From Stramonita haemastoma (taxonomy: Eukaryota; Mollusca; Gastropoda; Neogastropoda; Muricidae), in assembly GCA_030674155.1 (NCBI GenBank), contig CM060344.1, forward strand, positions 23,140,389 through 23,204,388: 64,000 bases of DNA, written 5' to 3'. The first letter of the stretch is position 1. The number at the start of each line of letters is the position of its first letter. Position numbers and translations under genes: made by a program. Shown piece by piece: positions 33,052 to 43,577 of the stretch. A model generated the notes under the pieces. The model ran no database searches, had not been told where the DNA came from, and saw only the letters and a list, made by a program, of their open reading frames with translations.

Positions 33052-33245
33052 GAAAGTGGTCAGCATGGAAACCAGGATCTGCAGCTTCAAAAAATCCCCT
33101 GCCGCACCGACTGCAGGAGGTACAATCTTCCCCAGACAGTGGCTGACTGGAACTCCCCTCCCTCCCAGCTGAAGTCGCTGAGACCCCCTCCCTCCTAGGA
33201 TGCCTTCTGCTTGAGGGCAGTGAGGGCCCTCTGGACACGTTAGTC
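33052..33245 (+). pseudogene. Non-LTR retrotransposon reverse transcriptase, C-terminal remnant
   Basis: The plus frame through 33082 reads ...NQDLQLQKIPCRTDCRRYN followed by LPQTVADWNSPPSQLKSLR, a TAG stop at 33196, then DAFCLRAVRALWT. This matches the recurrent C-terminal signature of animal non-LTR RTs (a basic 'RTD..R...F.PQTV.DWNSLP' stretch followed by 'LDAFK..L'). Sequence shows the motif; clade (CR1, jockey or similar) is not resolvable. The catalytic RT domain with its YADD-type motif is absent, and the remnant has an in-frame stop and C-rich runs downstream. Confidence 0.6.
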
Positions 33246-34110
33246 TCACCTCCACCCCGATACCTCCCCCCCCTCCCACCTACCTGCTCGCCCCCCCCCC
33301 ACTCGCTCGCTCCCCCCCCCCCCCCAACTGTTTTTTGTGGTCTGGCGCCTCACACCCTGCCCACCAGTCCAGGTGGTGTGGGGGCACTTCTAACCGCCAG
33401 CCTGCTGGTGGGACAAGCGACCGTGGTAGCCTGAAGTGACAGCACATGTGTAAATGCCGGCCACTTTCCAACCCCCCCCCTCCCCCGCCCCCGACCCGAT
33501 AAGGACTATGAAGATGAAATGGTGATTAGGTACACACATACACACACATGCATTTCGCCAAAAGTGTTAATAATGGTGAAACTACTGACTGCTGGACATT
33601 AATGGAAGGAGAAGAGAAGCCTTGTGTTATCAAGACGGCTGACAATGGAAACAGCAGACCACCACCACCACCACCACCGCCACCACCGAAACCACAGCCA
33701 AGGAACAACTTTGCTCTCTCGAGAGGAAGACTTTCGTAACCAAGGAAAGGACGATTTAAGGAGAGAACTTGAAACTCCACACAGACCACACAGAACATTG
33801 CCCTTGCAAGACTGGCAGCCAGACTAGAGAAGATGTGCAACAGCCCTGCTCCACTACACAAGACACTGTGAAAGAAGCATCTGACCCCCCCCCCCCCCCC
33901 CCCCCTGGCCAAGAAGCTATACGGCGGACCTGCAGCGTACTGCTGCCTTCACTGCAGATTCTGAGCTGTCTGTTCACTGAGGGACTGCAGAGAAAAGCAG
34001 GAACGCCCAACCAGCAGGACTTCAGGCCAACAAGCTTGTTGTTGTAGCTGTGATGGCTGTCATTGCCACTGTTGGTACGGTGACGTGGAACTTCAGCCAT
34101 CATCTCAATG
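33246..34110. other. C-rich, proline-codon-like sequence with a donor-like edge
   Basis: Contains C runs (33291-33325, 33884-33905) and a short (CCA)n near 33659-33690. At the 3' end, ATG at 34053 opens a 19-codon frame that runs to a consensus-like donor AAT|GTGAGTAC at 34110, the best donor on this strand. It might be a first coding exon or chance. No homology recognised. Confidence 0.35.
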
Positions 34111-34245
34111 TGAGTACCCTGAAGTTTATTAGTTTTTTTTGGTAGACACTGGATATACTTGGCATCATAATTTAATTATGTGAATGTCTAGTCCATGCCC
34201 GTAGGCCTGTTGGCGACAGGCAGGCACAGGCACGCGCTTGCATGC

Positions 34246-34359
34246 ACACACACTCACACAACATAACAAACACGCACACACGCACGCGCACACACGCGAC
34301 CACACACACACGTACACACACCAACACGCACACACGCGGCGCACACACACACACACACA

Positions 34360-34416
<57 letters not shown>
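34246..34416. repeat. (CA)n/(CG) compound microsatellite
   Basis: CACACA with CGCACG and ACACGCGGCG interruptions; clean AC from about 34340. Confidence 0.95.
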
Positions 34417-34417
<1 letters not shown>

Positions 34418-34558
34418 CTTCACACACAACACAGAAAACAAACTCTTTGTTCATGATTTTGTTCTTTCAACTTTATTTTGTTTTCTGAGGGAAATCTTTG
34501 TGCTGTGTTAAACTTGTTTGGTTATGTTTTTTCTTTTTGTTTTTTGTAGTGAGTAAAG

Positions 34559-34562
<4 letters not shown>

Positions 34563-34622
<60 letters not shown>

Positions 34623-34804
34623 CTCTCTCCTCTCTCTCTTTTCTTCTCTCTTTTTCTCTCTCTCTCTCTCTCTTCTCTTCTCTCTCTCTCTCTCTCTCTC
34701 CCTCTCTCTCTCCTCCTCCTCTCTCTCCCCCCTCTCTCCCTCTCCCTCCTCTCTCGCTCTGCCCCCTCTTCTGTCTCCTGCTCTGTCTGTCTGTCTGTCT
34801 GTCC

Positions 34805-34855
<51 letters not shown>

Positions 34856-34861
34856 GTCTCT

Positions 34862-34930
<69 letters not shown>

Positions 34931-34985
34931 CTCCCTCTCCCTCCTCTCTCTCTCTCCCTCTCTCCCTCTCCTTTTTTCTCCCTTC
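34563..34985. repeat. (TC)n-(CTGT)n-(TC)n compound microsatellite
   Basis: TC-rich to about 34780, CTGT tetranucleotides at 34785-34852, TC again to about 34985. Almost pure pyrimidine on the plus strand outside the CTGT core. Confidence 0.97.
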
Positions 34986-35187
34986 CTCCCTCACTTTCCC
35001 CACACACACATAATTATACGCTTTCTATTTAAACTATCAATCACACCTGGATGTATGTCTTTGCTTTTAGCAACTTGGCAGCAACCTTTGACCTCCTAAC
35101 CTCACAATCCATGACCCGCATGACTCTCACTGGTTAAGCCCGTGTTGGTCAATAAAAGGGTGGGAATGAAGTCACAGGAAATGCAAA

Positions 35188-35315
35188 GAAGCTTCTGCTT
35201 CTGGTTCGTTGTCCAACGCTGTCTCAGACAGCAACTCGCGCTGTCTGTCATAGGAGCGCTGCCGTTAAGCGCCTGACAAGTCAGGCCCAGCATTTCGATT
35301 TTGACATGCAGCAAA
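35188..35315 (-). mobile_element. R4 short retroelement copy (minus strand)
   Basis: CTTCTGCTTCTGGTTCG at the left (tail side), AGACAGCAACTCGCGCTGTC, TGTCATAGGAGCGCTGCCG, TTAAGCGCCTGACAAGTCAG, GCCCAGCATTTCGATTTTGA at the right. Aligns along its length with the nested copy at 9656-9779. Confidence 0.75.
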
Positions 35316-35374
35316 GCCTTGAATGTTTTTTTCCGGATTTTTTCCGGATCTGGGTCTACAGGAAAATATCGGAA

Positions 35375-35470
35375 CTTCTTCTTCCTTGAACGCTTCATAT
35401 GAGCGAAAATGCGTTGCGCTGCGGTTAAGCGCCTGACAAGTCAGGCCCCGCGCATCGCGACTTCGGCAGC
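35375..35470 (-). mobile_element. R4 short retroelement copy (minus strand)
   Basis: AACTTCTTCTTCCTTGAACG, TATGAGCGAAAATGCGTTGC, GCTGCGGTTAAGCGCCTGAC, AAGTCAGGCCCCGCGCATCG, CGACTTCGGC. Lies about 60 bp from the previous copy in the same orientation. Confidence 0.75.
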
Positions 35471-36290
35471 GGGCTTGGGTTTTCAGACTGGGGATATCAT
35501 TCTGTCCCAGTGCTTCACTTTCTTCATGGAGGTTCCAGCATGCTTCCTGATCACACCGAATTCAGCCACAGAGCTCTTGTTGAAATTATTCCGATGCATT
35601 TGCATGAGTCTGCGTAACCGTTCGCATCACAAAACAAAGCGCAGCGCACGCAGTGAGCTGTATCCGTACTGCATGCAGTCTTGCACAGTGGAAAGTCTAC
35701 AGAGGTCAGTCAGCATGCACACAGCCACTGACCACACTACTGCCGCCTTGCAACAACCGATTTCACAGGCACGACCAGAAACACAACACAACCAGCTGTG
35801 AGACGTCTGGACAATGGTCTCCACACAAAAGGGACACCTGTCTCACCTGCACATTTCCAACCTTCACCATTTTCCTATCCCGTAGTCTTGGGGCACTCCT
35901 GGAGATTTGTCAACCAGCTTCCTCCCCCTCCTCCTCCTCCTCCATTCCTTTCGCGCGCGTGCGGTTTTCAACTTTTTCCCGTCGCAAGTCGAGGCCAGTC
36001 CAGTCCACTCGGTCTCGTTCATTTGCTGGACTTTGGACTGACTGCCCGGTCAGTAACCTGCCGTCAAACGATCGCTGGGCACCACACTTCTGATTGCTTC
36101 CTCAGTCCTTGCTCAATGATAAAAGTAGATAAAATAAAATAGAAAATAAAGCATAGAATAGGGAATAAAATAAATGAGATAAAACATAAACATAAAACGA
36201 AATGAATAACTATAAACTTAAAAACTAGAATAAAATGAGAAGATGAAAAAATCTTAGGGAAATAAAACTTGGTGCCAGAAACAAGACCAA
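35471..36290. other. Unassigned sequence with one copy of the GGGGCAC module
   Basis: CTATCCCGTAGTCTTGGGGC followed by ACTCCTGGAGATTTGTCAAC and CAGCTTCCTCC (about 35877-35930) is one of three dispersed copies of this module (others near 40330-40390 and 59237-59295). Overlapping plus frames to 146 codons show no domain. AT-rich AAATAAAAT words occupy 36120-36260. Confidence 0.45.
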
Positions 36291-36292
36291 CA

Positions 36293-36720
36293 CAGTGATC
36301 CTGGTGTCCGTAAACACCACCACCTACCGTGATCTGGTGTAAACACCACCACCATACAGCGATCTGTGTCGTAAACACCCCACCTACCGTGATCCTGGTG
36401 TCCGTAAACACCCCACCTACCGTGATCCTGGTGTCCGTAAACACCCCACCTACCGTGATCTGGTGTCGTAAACACCACCACCTACCGTGATCCTGGTGTC
36501 CGTAAACACCGCCACCTACCGTGATCTTGGTGTCCGTAAACACCGCCACCTACCGTGATCCTGGTGTCCGTAAACACCACTACCTACAGTGATCCTGCTG
36601 TCCGTAAACACCACCACCTACAGTAACCTTGGTGTCCGTAAACACCACCACCTACAGTGATCTTGGTGTAAACACCACCACCTACAATGATCTTGGTGTT
36701 GGAAAACATCATATTCTACA
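36293..36720 (+). repeat. 33-bp minisatellite (GTGATCCTGGTGTCCGTAAA family)
   Basis: Unit GTGATCCTGGTGTCCGTAAA plus CACCACCACCTAC; length varies 27-37 bp through loss of short pieces (e.g. CCTGGTGTCCG to TGGTGT). About 12-13 units. Minus-strand open frames repeat a motif such as GGVYGHQDHGR, but plus units differ by non-multiples of three, so coding is unlikely. Confidence 0.92.
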
Positions 36721-37117
36721 AAGGTTTTTAGACAGCTGGTCACGAGGGACTGTGGCTTTGTCACCTTTCACGTTCACAGCATTTCCTTAGGCTCCTTCCT
36801 TCCCATACTTTATTCCACGCGGGTCCTAATCTGGTGAGTGGTCTTGTGGGTCATCTGAGAGTCCTTTCTGTGGTGAGTCATGTGGATCATCCGGGAGCCG
36901 TCTCCTCAAAACTGGGCCCATCGTCTGGAAACTTGACTTCATCAAATGTTTAGAACATGTAAGTATATGTAAGAAGTGTGCAGGTAAAGTGGAGTGACTT
37001 TATGCTGCATGATTCAGGTAGTGGGTGTTTTAGCTCGTAAAGTCTGAGCAAACTAGAGTTGGCTTCTGGTAAAATACTATGAGTCATTAAGTCTGTTGTT
37101 TTTTTTATTGTAAAGAC
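36721..37117. other. Unassigned sequence
   Basis: Only a small ~50-bp imperfect duplication (GTGGTGAGTCATGTGGATCA versus CTGGTGAGTGGTCTTGTGGG) near 36830-36890 is visible. Confidence 0.4.
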
Positions 37118-37245
37118 TATGTGTCTCTCTGTCTCTCTGTTTCTGTCTCTGTTTCTGTCTCTGTTTCTGTCTCTCTCTGTTTCTGTCTCTCTCTCTCTAT
37201 CTGTGCGTGTGTGTTTTCGTGCGTACGTGGTGTGTGTGTGTGTGT

Positions 37246-37335
<90 letters not shown>
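37118..37335. repeat. (TCTG)n-(TG)n compound microsatellite
   Basis: CTGTTTCTGTCTCTG words to about 37205, then TG with TGG breaks to 37335. Confidence 0.95.
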
Positions 37336-37336
<1 letters not shown>

Positions 37337-37439
37337 CGCTCGCTTGCGCTTTGATTTGTTTGCTGCTTATTGTGTTGAAAGAATGCCTCCTTGCTTAGAT
37401 ATTTATTCAGAAAAAAATGATGTGCAGAAGTAGTAGTGT

Positions 37440-37765
37440 ACTTTGATAACTGAGATTTTTGCTAAGTTAACATCAGTACCCGACTCGACTCTTCACAAAA
37501 GCTTTGGTTGAGACTATAACACAAGGCCCCTCCTGCAAACGCACGTGGAACATCTTGCGCACACGTCAAAATCCGTTCCGTTTTTGAGAAGAGTAGGCCA
37601 TGGCATTCCGGCAGGAACAGATGAAAAAATCTCAAGAACGCACGCACACTGATGTCGTGTGTAGACATCATCCCCGAAGTCGGAATGTAGCTGTTTTAAC
37701 AGTGGGTAAACGATGTCATATGCTAAATCTCGCCATTGGTGATTTTGGAAGGTCTAGCCGATGAA
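37440..37765 (+). mobile_element. SINE family 1 with alternative 3' module, headless (plus strand)
   Basis: AAGTTAACATCAGTACCCG, AGACTATAACACAAGGCCCC, GGAACATCTTGCGCACACGT, AATCCGTTCCGTTTTTGAGA, GAGTAGGCCATGGCATTCCG, GGAACAGATGAAAAAATCTC, then the 3' module CCCCGAAGTCGGAATGTAGC, ACAGTGGGTAAACGATG, AAATCTCGCCATTGGTGA. Same composite as 32125-32575, without the tRNA head. Confidence 0.8.
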
Positions 37766-37890
37766 CAGGGAAAAAAGTAACGAAATCAAATTAGTTCAAC
37801 AACCAAGCTAATAAAACAAGTAAGGTTTTCAGTCTTACTGATGACGACTTTCTGCTTTCAGGGGCTGTGAGTCAGGAATCCAGTAGCCTG

Positions 37891-37921
37891 ACCTGACCTG
37901 ACCTGACCTGACCTGACCTGA
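37891..37921. repeat. (ACCTG)n pentanucleotide microsatellite
   Basis: Six perfect CTGAC/ACCTG units. Differs from the ACTTG repeat at 31.57 kb by a single base per unit. Confidence 0.95.
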
Positions 37922-38097
37922 CAGTGATGTGTGAGGACAAGCCCTCATGACCTGCCTGTTCAACAAAGGGAGAGCATCAGTATCAGCAAGTCCCGTAACC
38001 AAGATGGTCGTCAGGGGAGAGAAATCATGGGTTAGGCAGTTGGTCGACTTTCTTCAAGCCCGTGTAGTCTGACTTCAGCCGTTCAGCAATAGCAGAA

Positions 38098-38590
38098 AAT
38101 GTACTTGCTACAGGTACCAGTCAGAAACATGTGCTACAGGTTCCAGTCAGAAACATGTGCTACAGGTTCCAGTCAGAAACATGTGCTACAGGTTCCAGTC
38201 AGAAACATGTGCTACAGGTTCAAGTCGAAATCTACTGCTACAGGTACCAGTGAGAAACATCTACCTGCTACGGGTACTAGTGAGAAACATCCACCTACTA
38301 CAGGTACCAGTCAGAAACCTCAACAGGTACCAGTCAAACATCTACATGCTACAGGTACCAGTCAAACATCTACATGCTACAGGTACCACTCAGAAACATC
38401 TTCCTCTACAGGTACCACTCAGAAACATCTTCCTCCTAAGGTACCACTCAGAAACATCTTCCTCCTACAGGTACAGGTCAGAAACCACCACTCAGAAACA
38501 TACTTCCCCTACAGGTAAGAGTCAGAAACCTCTACCTGCTGTACTGTCAGTCAGCAGAGAAGTCAGGTACAGGTAGGTACAGGTACCAGT
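38098..38590 (+). repeat. 26-33-bp minisatellite (GGTACCAGTCAGAAACAT family)
   Basis: First units are 26 bp (TACAGGTTCCAGTCAGAAAC plus ATGTGC), near-identical at 38110-38215; later units become GCTACAGGTACCAGTCA with CATCTACATGC spacers of 27-33 bp. About 17 units ending in short AGGTAC/AGGTACAGG runs near 38560-38595. Many units carry GGTACC. Confidence 0.92.
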
Positions 38591-38596
38591 CAGGGT

Positions 38597-39612
38597 CTAA
38601 TGGTTAGACCCTTGAACTCGTAATCTGACCGTCTGGAGGTTTGAACCACCCACCACCCAAACGCTCGTTCGAGGGGGTTTGTTTTTCTCTGGAGTTAACA
38701 TCAGTGCCGATTGCACCCCCCCTCTCCCCAAGAGGAGTCAAGGTAGTGATTATTGGTTGGAGGTACCCACCACCAAACGCCGTCGAGGGGTGTTTCTCTG
38801 GATATAATCAGGGGGGTGGTGCAATAACACACGCAGAACATCTTGCGCTCACAAAAACCTGTTCCACTTTTCGGAAGATAGACTTTTGTGTGCAGGTGGG
38901 AACAAGATGACAAAATTTGCAAACCACATGCACACAGGGTGAACTATTAACCCGAGGTACAATGGCGAACACACGTAGAACATCTTGCGTACATGTTCAA
39001 GCCTGTTCCGCCTTTCGGAAAAGTGGGCTATTGTGTGCTGGTGGGAACAAGATGACAAAATGGACAAACCCCATGAACACAGTGACTGAACGTAAAAAGA
39101 AAGCACACGAGCGCTTATTCATTAGCTTGGAATAAGAGAAATAAAGGCATAAACAGATAACTAAAATTGAGTACAGAAAAAAAATATGCCCTCTGCATCC
39201 ACTCCGCGTAAACGCTCGCAGAACATCTTGCGCACACGTTAAATTCTGTTCCGCGTTTCGTAAGAGTAGGCCATTGTGTGCTGGTGGGAACAGATATTTA
39301 CAAAACTGCATACACACAGAGACTGGATGTAAATAAAAAGAGACTTATAAGATTTTCCCATGCAGTTATCAATACCAACTCCACTCCCCGAAAGTCCTTC
39401 GGATTAGACTATAAACTGAGGTCCCATGTGCTAACTCACCCACTACAAATTGCGCACATTAAAAACCTGTTCCGCCTTTTAGATGAGTAGACCATGAAAG
39501 GGAAGACATTTAACCAGAAAAAAGACAGAAAACCGCATGCACGCTGGCGTATCTAGATATTAACCCCGAAGTCGGAATGCGCCTACAGTTCACATGGGAG
39601 CTCTAGATGAGG
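38597..39612 (+). mobile_element. SINE family 1 cluster (about four tandem copies, plus strand)
   Basis: Copy a (38597-38940) has a tRNA-like start (GGTCTAATGGTTAGACCC, AGGTTTGAACCACCC) then GAGTTAACATCAGTGCCGAT. Copies b, c and d repeat AACATCTTGCG, CTGTTCCGC.TTTCGGAA, GTGGGAACA.ATGACAAAAT and GCACACAGGG at about 38960-39130, 39205-39340 and 39360-39520, the last ending with the alternative 3' module CCCCGAAGTCGGAATGCGCC and GGGAGCTCTAGATGAGGAAG near 39565-39612. Successive 5'-truncated copies suggest nested or serial insertion. Confidence 0.78.
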
Positions 39613-39641
39613 AAGGAAAAATAAAGGATGTTCACGCGCGC

Positions 39642-39663
39642 GCGCCACACACACACACACACA

Positions 39664-39702
<39 letters not shown>

Positions 39703-40099
39703 ACACACACACACAGCACGCCGCCGCACACCACACACACACACACACACACTAATCACACACTCATAAATACACACGCGCGCGCGCGCCACACACACAC
39801 GCACACACACACGTACACACAACCCACACACGTACACACACATCTCCTCCCACTCACCACTCTTCTCTCTCTCTCTCACTCTCACACTTACCTCGTCGCT
39901 GTCTACTCTGCATCTCCTTACCTTCGCGTCACTTGCACTCACTCTCGCACTCACTCTCGCCACTACACTCGCCACACTCGCACACTCGCACTCACCACGC
40001 ACTCGCAACCACACACTCGCACACACACTCGCACTCCACCCACACACACCATACACACACACGCGCGCGCGCGCGCGCACGAACACACATGCACGCTAG

Positions 40100-40168
<69 letters not shown>

Positions 40169-40170
40169 CA
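39642..40170. repeat. (CA)n/(CG)n/(ACTC) compound microsatellite field
   Basis: CACACA interrupted by two alternating CGCGCGCG runs (39634-39645, 39776-39790) and a third at 40062-40080; a CTCGCACTCACTC block lies at 39930-40030; clean AC at 40098-40168. Confidence 0.95.
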
Positions 40171-40224
40171 AAAGCCTTCAACTCTGCTGCTTTCTTTTTG
40201 TCTATAGGATTCATCACAGGGGAA

Positions 40225-40332
40225 CCACTTCCCTCACCGTCATCATTCACACCGTCACCGTCACCTTATACTCTTCACCGTCACCTTAACCTTCATACCG
40301 TCACCGTCACCTTCACCTTCACCTTCACCTAG
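40225..40332. repeat. (TCACCG)n/(TCACCT)n hexanucleotide tract
   Basis: CACCGTCACCGTCACC with CTTATACTCTTCA interruptions, ending CACCTTCACCTTCACC. Confidence 0.88.
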
Positions 40333-40449
40333 CCCGTAGTCTCGGAGACCTTTGGGACACCACTGAAGATTTTGCAACCAGTTTCCTCCACTCCACTAGA
40401 AACACTAAGAAGCCCAGTAGACCATCGAAGATTTTTCAAGTCAGGGGCG

Positions 40450-40775
40450 ACAACCAGAGTCGCCAAAGAAGACAACCAGTCACCAAAGAAAACTACAGTC
40501 ACCAAGGAAGACTACAGTCACCAAGGAAGACTACAGTCACCAAAGAAGACTACAGTCACCAAGGAAGACTACAGTCACCAAGGAAAACTACAGTCACCAA
40601 GGAAGAAGAACTACAGTCACCAAGGAAGAGAACTACAGTCACCAAGGAAAACTACTGTCACCGAGGAAGACACTACAGTCGCCAAGGAAAACTACAGTCA
40701 AGGAAGACAACTACAGTCGAGGAAGACAACTACAGTCATCAAGGAAAACCATAGTCGCCAAGGACAACACTGCCC
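40450..40775 (+). repeat. 19-bp minisatellite, AAGGAAGACTAC family (plus strand)
   Basis: AGTCACCAAGGAAGACTAC repeats about 16 times; several adjacent units near 40505-40580 are exact. Later units lose CACCAAGG or gain AA. The complementary core TCTTCCTTGGTG forms the array at 6.37-7.18 kb. A 156-codon plus frame (40372-40842) spans it, but a 19-bp unit shifts frame each time, so the repeat is not a protein repeat. The frame ends in an acidic run next to CTTCAG|GTGAGA, a donor-like site. Confidence 0.9.
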
Positions 40776-40837
40776 ATCAATCATGAGGACAACACTGGTA
40801 GACAGTGAGGGAGGAGAGGAGGAGGAGGAGGACTTCA

Positions 40838-41065
40838 GGTGAGAACACCAGTGACATATATACATGTCCTAGAGCAGAAGGCCAAGATGTTGTGAAGCAG
40901 TTTAGCCAGACTGACAACACGAACCATGCAACTTGAGGTAAAAACAGTGACATAAAATAGGAATGCTGCACATAATGCAACTTGGGGTAAAACTGACAAA
41001 CAGAAATGCTACTCACACTGCAACTTGGGGTGAAAACGGCGACATACAACAGGAATGCTGCACAA
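40838..41065 (+). repeat. ~50-60-bp tandem repeat, about three copies
   Basis: GCAACTTGGGGTAAAAAC, TGACATACAA.AGGAATGCTG and CACA(C)A recur at about 40927, 40977 and 41020. Diverged. Confidence 0.75.
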
Positions 41066-42588
41066 AACAAAAAGAAACAGTTCCACAGACAGATTCCAGA
41101 TTCAGAAAGGAGCAGTAGTAAAGGAAGAAAACGAGGGCAGGTAACCAGATAACAAAATTTCCAGATTCTAGATTGATTCAGCCTTTAATTCCTCTTGGGG
41201 CATGGAATATTTCAGAAAACAAAATGAATATTTTTTGTAAGTTTTTTTTTCCTACATCAATCAGGAATGAAGTATTCCATATTTTTTGTTGATTTTTTGA
41301 AGTGTGGCATCCAGGGTTTTTTCTTTCTTTTTTTCATCTTAGAAAATGAATTGGTTGAAAGAACAGTGTCCTCACATATCCCAATGTTGCCTGTAAGACC
41401 AGCGATCTTTCTTTTTTTTTTCAAAGTTCTGTACTCCATTTACATTTTTTAATCAATCGGACTTAATTATTCAGCTGAGAAATTACGCTAATCTTCCATA
41501 TTCGTTGTAGAAATGGCAATATGTGATGCCTTTTTGATTGAGTATTTTTGTTGTTTATGACTTGGATAAGTTTTTGTTCAAATGTTTGTCATAATGCCCA
41601 ATCAATCCTTGGAAGGATTTTGTGATTTAAAAAAAAAAGTGTTTTTTTGTTTTCTCTTTTAGAAAATGCACAAACATGGATGATGGGTGCAGGTGCTATT
41701 ATTATTTGTTGTAGCAGTAGTGGTAGAAGTAGAAAGAGGAGAAAGAGAGAGAGAGTGTGTGTTTATGATAGAAGAATCAAGTTTTACAGTAATGTGAACA
41801 AGTATATAAGATAATCCACCATGTATAATATATCGTTCCAAGCTGCAATGTACTGAAAAAGAAAACACAATAACTTTTAATGTAAAAAAATTTTAAGTGA
41901 GAAATTTCTGTTAGCTTTATGGAAAATAAGCATTGGAGAGAGAGAGAGTGTTTGTTGTGTGCGTGGTGTGTGGTGTGTGTGTGGTGTGTGCGGTGTGTGA
42001 TGTACGGGCGTTGTGAGTGGTGGTGTTGTAGTGTGTGTGTATAGAAAGGGGTGGTATGGTAGTAAGGAGGAGACATAACTTTTGGTAGATGCATTTTAAG
42101 GGAAAGGGGTGTTTTGGGGAGAACGAGGTAGGCTACATAATGGTTATCTTTGGATGAGTGGGGATAGAAAAAAGGGACTAGCTGATAGTTTTTGTTCACG
42201 TGGTTCATTTTTGGCATATTCCTTTGAAAAACAACAACAAAATTTTCGCATGGTTTTTTGGGGGAGTAATCCATTCTTTCAAAATTATCAGGAGGTTTAT
42301 TTTGGGCATATTTTCTTTTTTAAATGAGAAACCTTGTTCAAAAGTGTGGGCTATGAAGTCCATTTGCTTAGGGCGTAATCGTTTCTTTTTAAAGGGAGAA
42401 AACTTGTTAAAAAATGTCAGATATATAGTCCCTTTGCCCATAACTGAATTGGAATTTTCTTATAAAAAACCCGAACACTGAAGTCCAACAAAAACCCTAG
42501 GTGTTGATAGGAGTGGTCATTGAGTAATTTGTTAACACTTCTGCGTTCTCTGGCTAGGCTAAATTTTTAATCCGGGGATACCATAGTG
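41066..42588. other. Unassigned T-rich sequence
   Basis: No gene. A GT-rich patch lies at 41945-42035. Two weak ~93-bp units (GAAACCTTGTTCAAAAGTGT / GAAAACTTGTTAAAAAATGT, each followed by ATGAAGTCC/ATATAGTCC) are seen at 42327-42480. Confidence 0.4.
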
Positions 42589-42753
42589 TCTACCTGTTCT
42601 TGTGTCCACATGCATGCATGCAGACAGACCAGCCAACGGGACTGACAACCCTTACCCCAATATTAACCTTTAACATTAAGACTAACCCTTTACAACTAAC
42701 CTTTACAGTTACTCTAACCCTGGCCCCACATGTGGACACAAATGGCAGGTAGA
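42589..42753. mobile_element. Short palindromic-ended element (MITE-like), 165 bp
   Basis: Left end TCTACCTGTTCTTGTGTCCA (42589-42608) and the right end on the minus strand TCTACCTGCCATTTGTGTCC (from 42753) form an imperfect ~24-bp inverted repeat extending into CACATG. The interior holds CATGCATGCATG and AACCCT/AACCTT words. No clear target duplication. Could be a solo hairpin-forming element or a MITE remnant. Confidence 0.6.
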
Positions 42754-42799
42754 TTCCTTGGTACATGCTGACACTCTGGCAAAACATTTGTCTCCAGGA

Positions 42800-42925
42800 G
42801 TTGGGGGTGGTTTTAGAATATCTTCATCCTTAAACAGCAGACAGCAAACATTGTGATATGAGCGAAAATGCATGGCACTGCCTTTAAGCGCATGAAGTCC
42901 GGCCTTGTGCATCAGACTTTAGCAT
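42800..42925 (-). mobile_element. R4 short retroelement copy, diverged (minus strand)
   Basis: ATATGAGCGAAAATGCATGG, CACTGCCTTTAAGCGC, ATGAAGTCCGGCCTTGTGCA, TCAGACTTTAGCATGG align with the R4 copies at 35.2-35.5 kb. Confidence 0.6.
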
Positions 42926-43200
42926 GGGAGATGATTATTTTATTTTAGTCTTGAAAAAGGCAGGAGAATAGACAAAGAAAGCAGAAAATAGACAAGGAGG
43001 TGACGGGAAGAAAAGCAACAAGGCAGAAAGAAAGAGAGGGATAAAAAAAGAGGGAAATCCTAGCACAGAGTTTCCAGAAGGTGGGGATAACTATTACACT
43101 GAGAGCCCCCCCCCCCCCCTTCCTATCCCCTGGGCTGAAGATGGAGAGGGGGGGTGGAGGGTGGGGGAATTTTAGGGAAAGATGCTAGGAGGGACAGAGG
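42926..43200. other. Purine-rich sequence
   Basis: AGAAAGA/GGAGG-type purine-rich DNA with a C run at 43109-43119 and a G run at 43149-43155; no gene. Confidence 0.45.
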
Positions 43201-43204
43201 GTTA

Positions 43205-43400
43205 AGATGTTTAGGTCTATGGGAATAAGTGATGAATGACTATGTGTAGATAGAGGGGAGATAATAAGTGATAACTGAATGTGTGTAGATAGAGGGGAGA
43301 TAAAAAGTGATGACTGAATGTGTGTAGATAGAGGGGAGATAAAAAGTGACTGTTGAGTGTGGATAGGGGGAGGTAAGAAGTCATGGGCACTGAATGTTAG
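43205..43400 (+). repeat. 39-bp minisatellite, about four copies
   Basis: AGAGGGGAGATAAAAAGTGA, TGACTGAATGTGTGTAGAT; two adjacent intervals are exactly 39 bp (43251-43289 and 43290-43328 region). Outer units diverge. Confidence 0.88.
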
Positions 43401-43509
43401 TGCGAGTAGAGGGGAGTCGCGGGAGGGGTGGCCACGAAGTATTATAGGACATGTGGTGTTAACATAAGTGGTAGAAAGTATGTTTAGGTCAGTGAGAATG
43501 AAGACACTC

Positions 43510-43510
<1 letters not shown>

Positions 43511-43575
<65 letters not shown>
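43511..43575. repeat. (TG)n microsatellite
   Basis: About 65 bp TG ending with one TGG break. Confidence 0.97.

Positions 43576-43577
<2 letters not shown>

Noticed and set aside
36254..36549. GGVYGHQDHGR peptide repeat
   Set aside because: Comes from the 33-bp minisatellite; unit lengths vary by non-multiples of three and the plus strand is equally repetitive.
38098..38600. Regular ~26-bp repeats considered as a CRISPR array
   Set aside because: Units are contiguous and near-identical with no unique spacers, in a eukaryotic context. It is a minisatellite.
40372..40842. 156-codon frame ending in an acidic run and a donor-like GTGAGA
   Set aside because: It spans a 19-bp minisatellite that shifts frame every unit, so the sequence cannot be a maintained protein repeat.
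42640..42725. AACCCT/AACCTT words considered as an internal telomere repeat
   Set aside because: Irregular spacing and mixed words inside an inverted-repeat element; no run of TTAGGG units.
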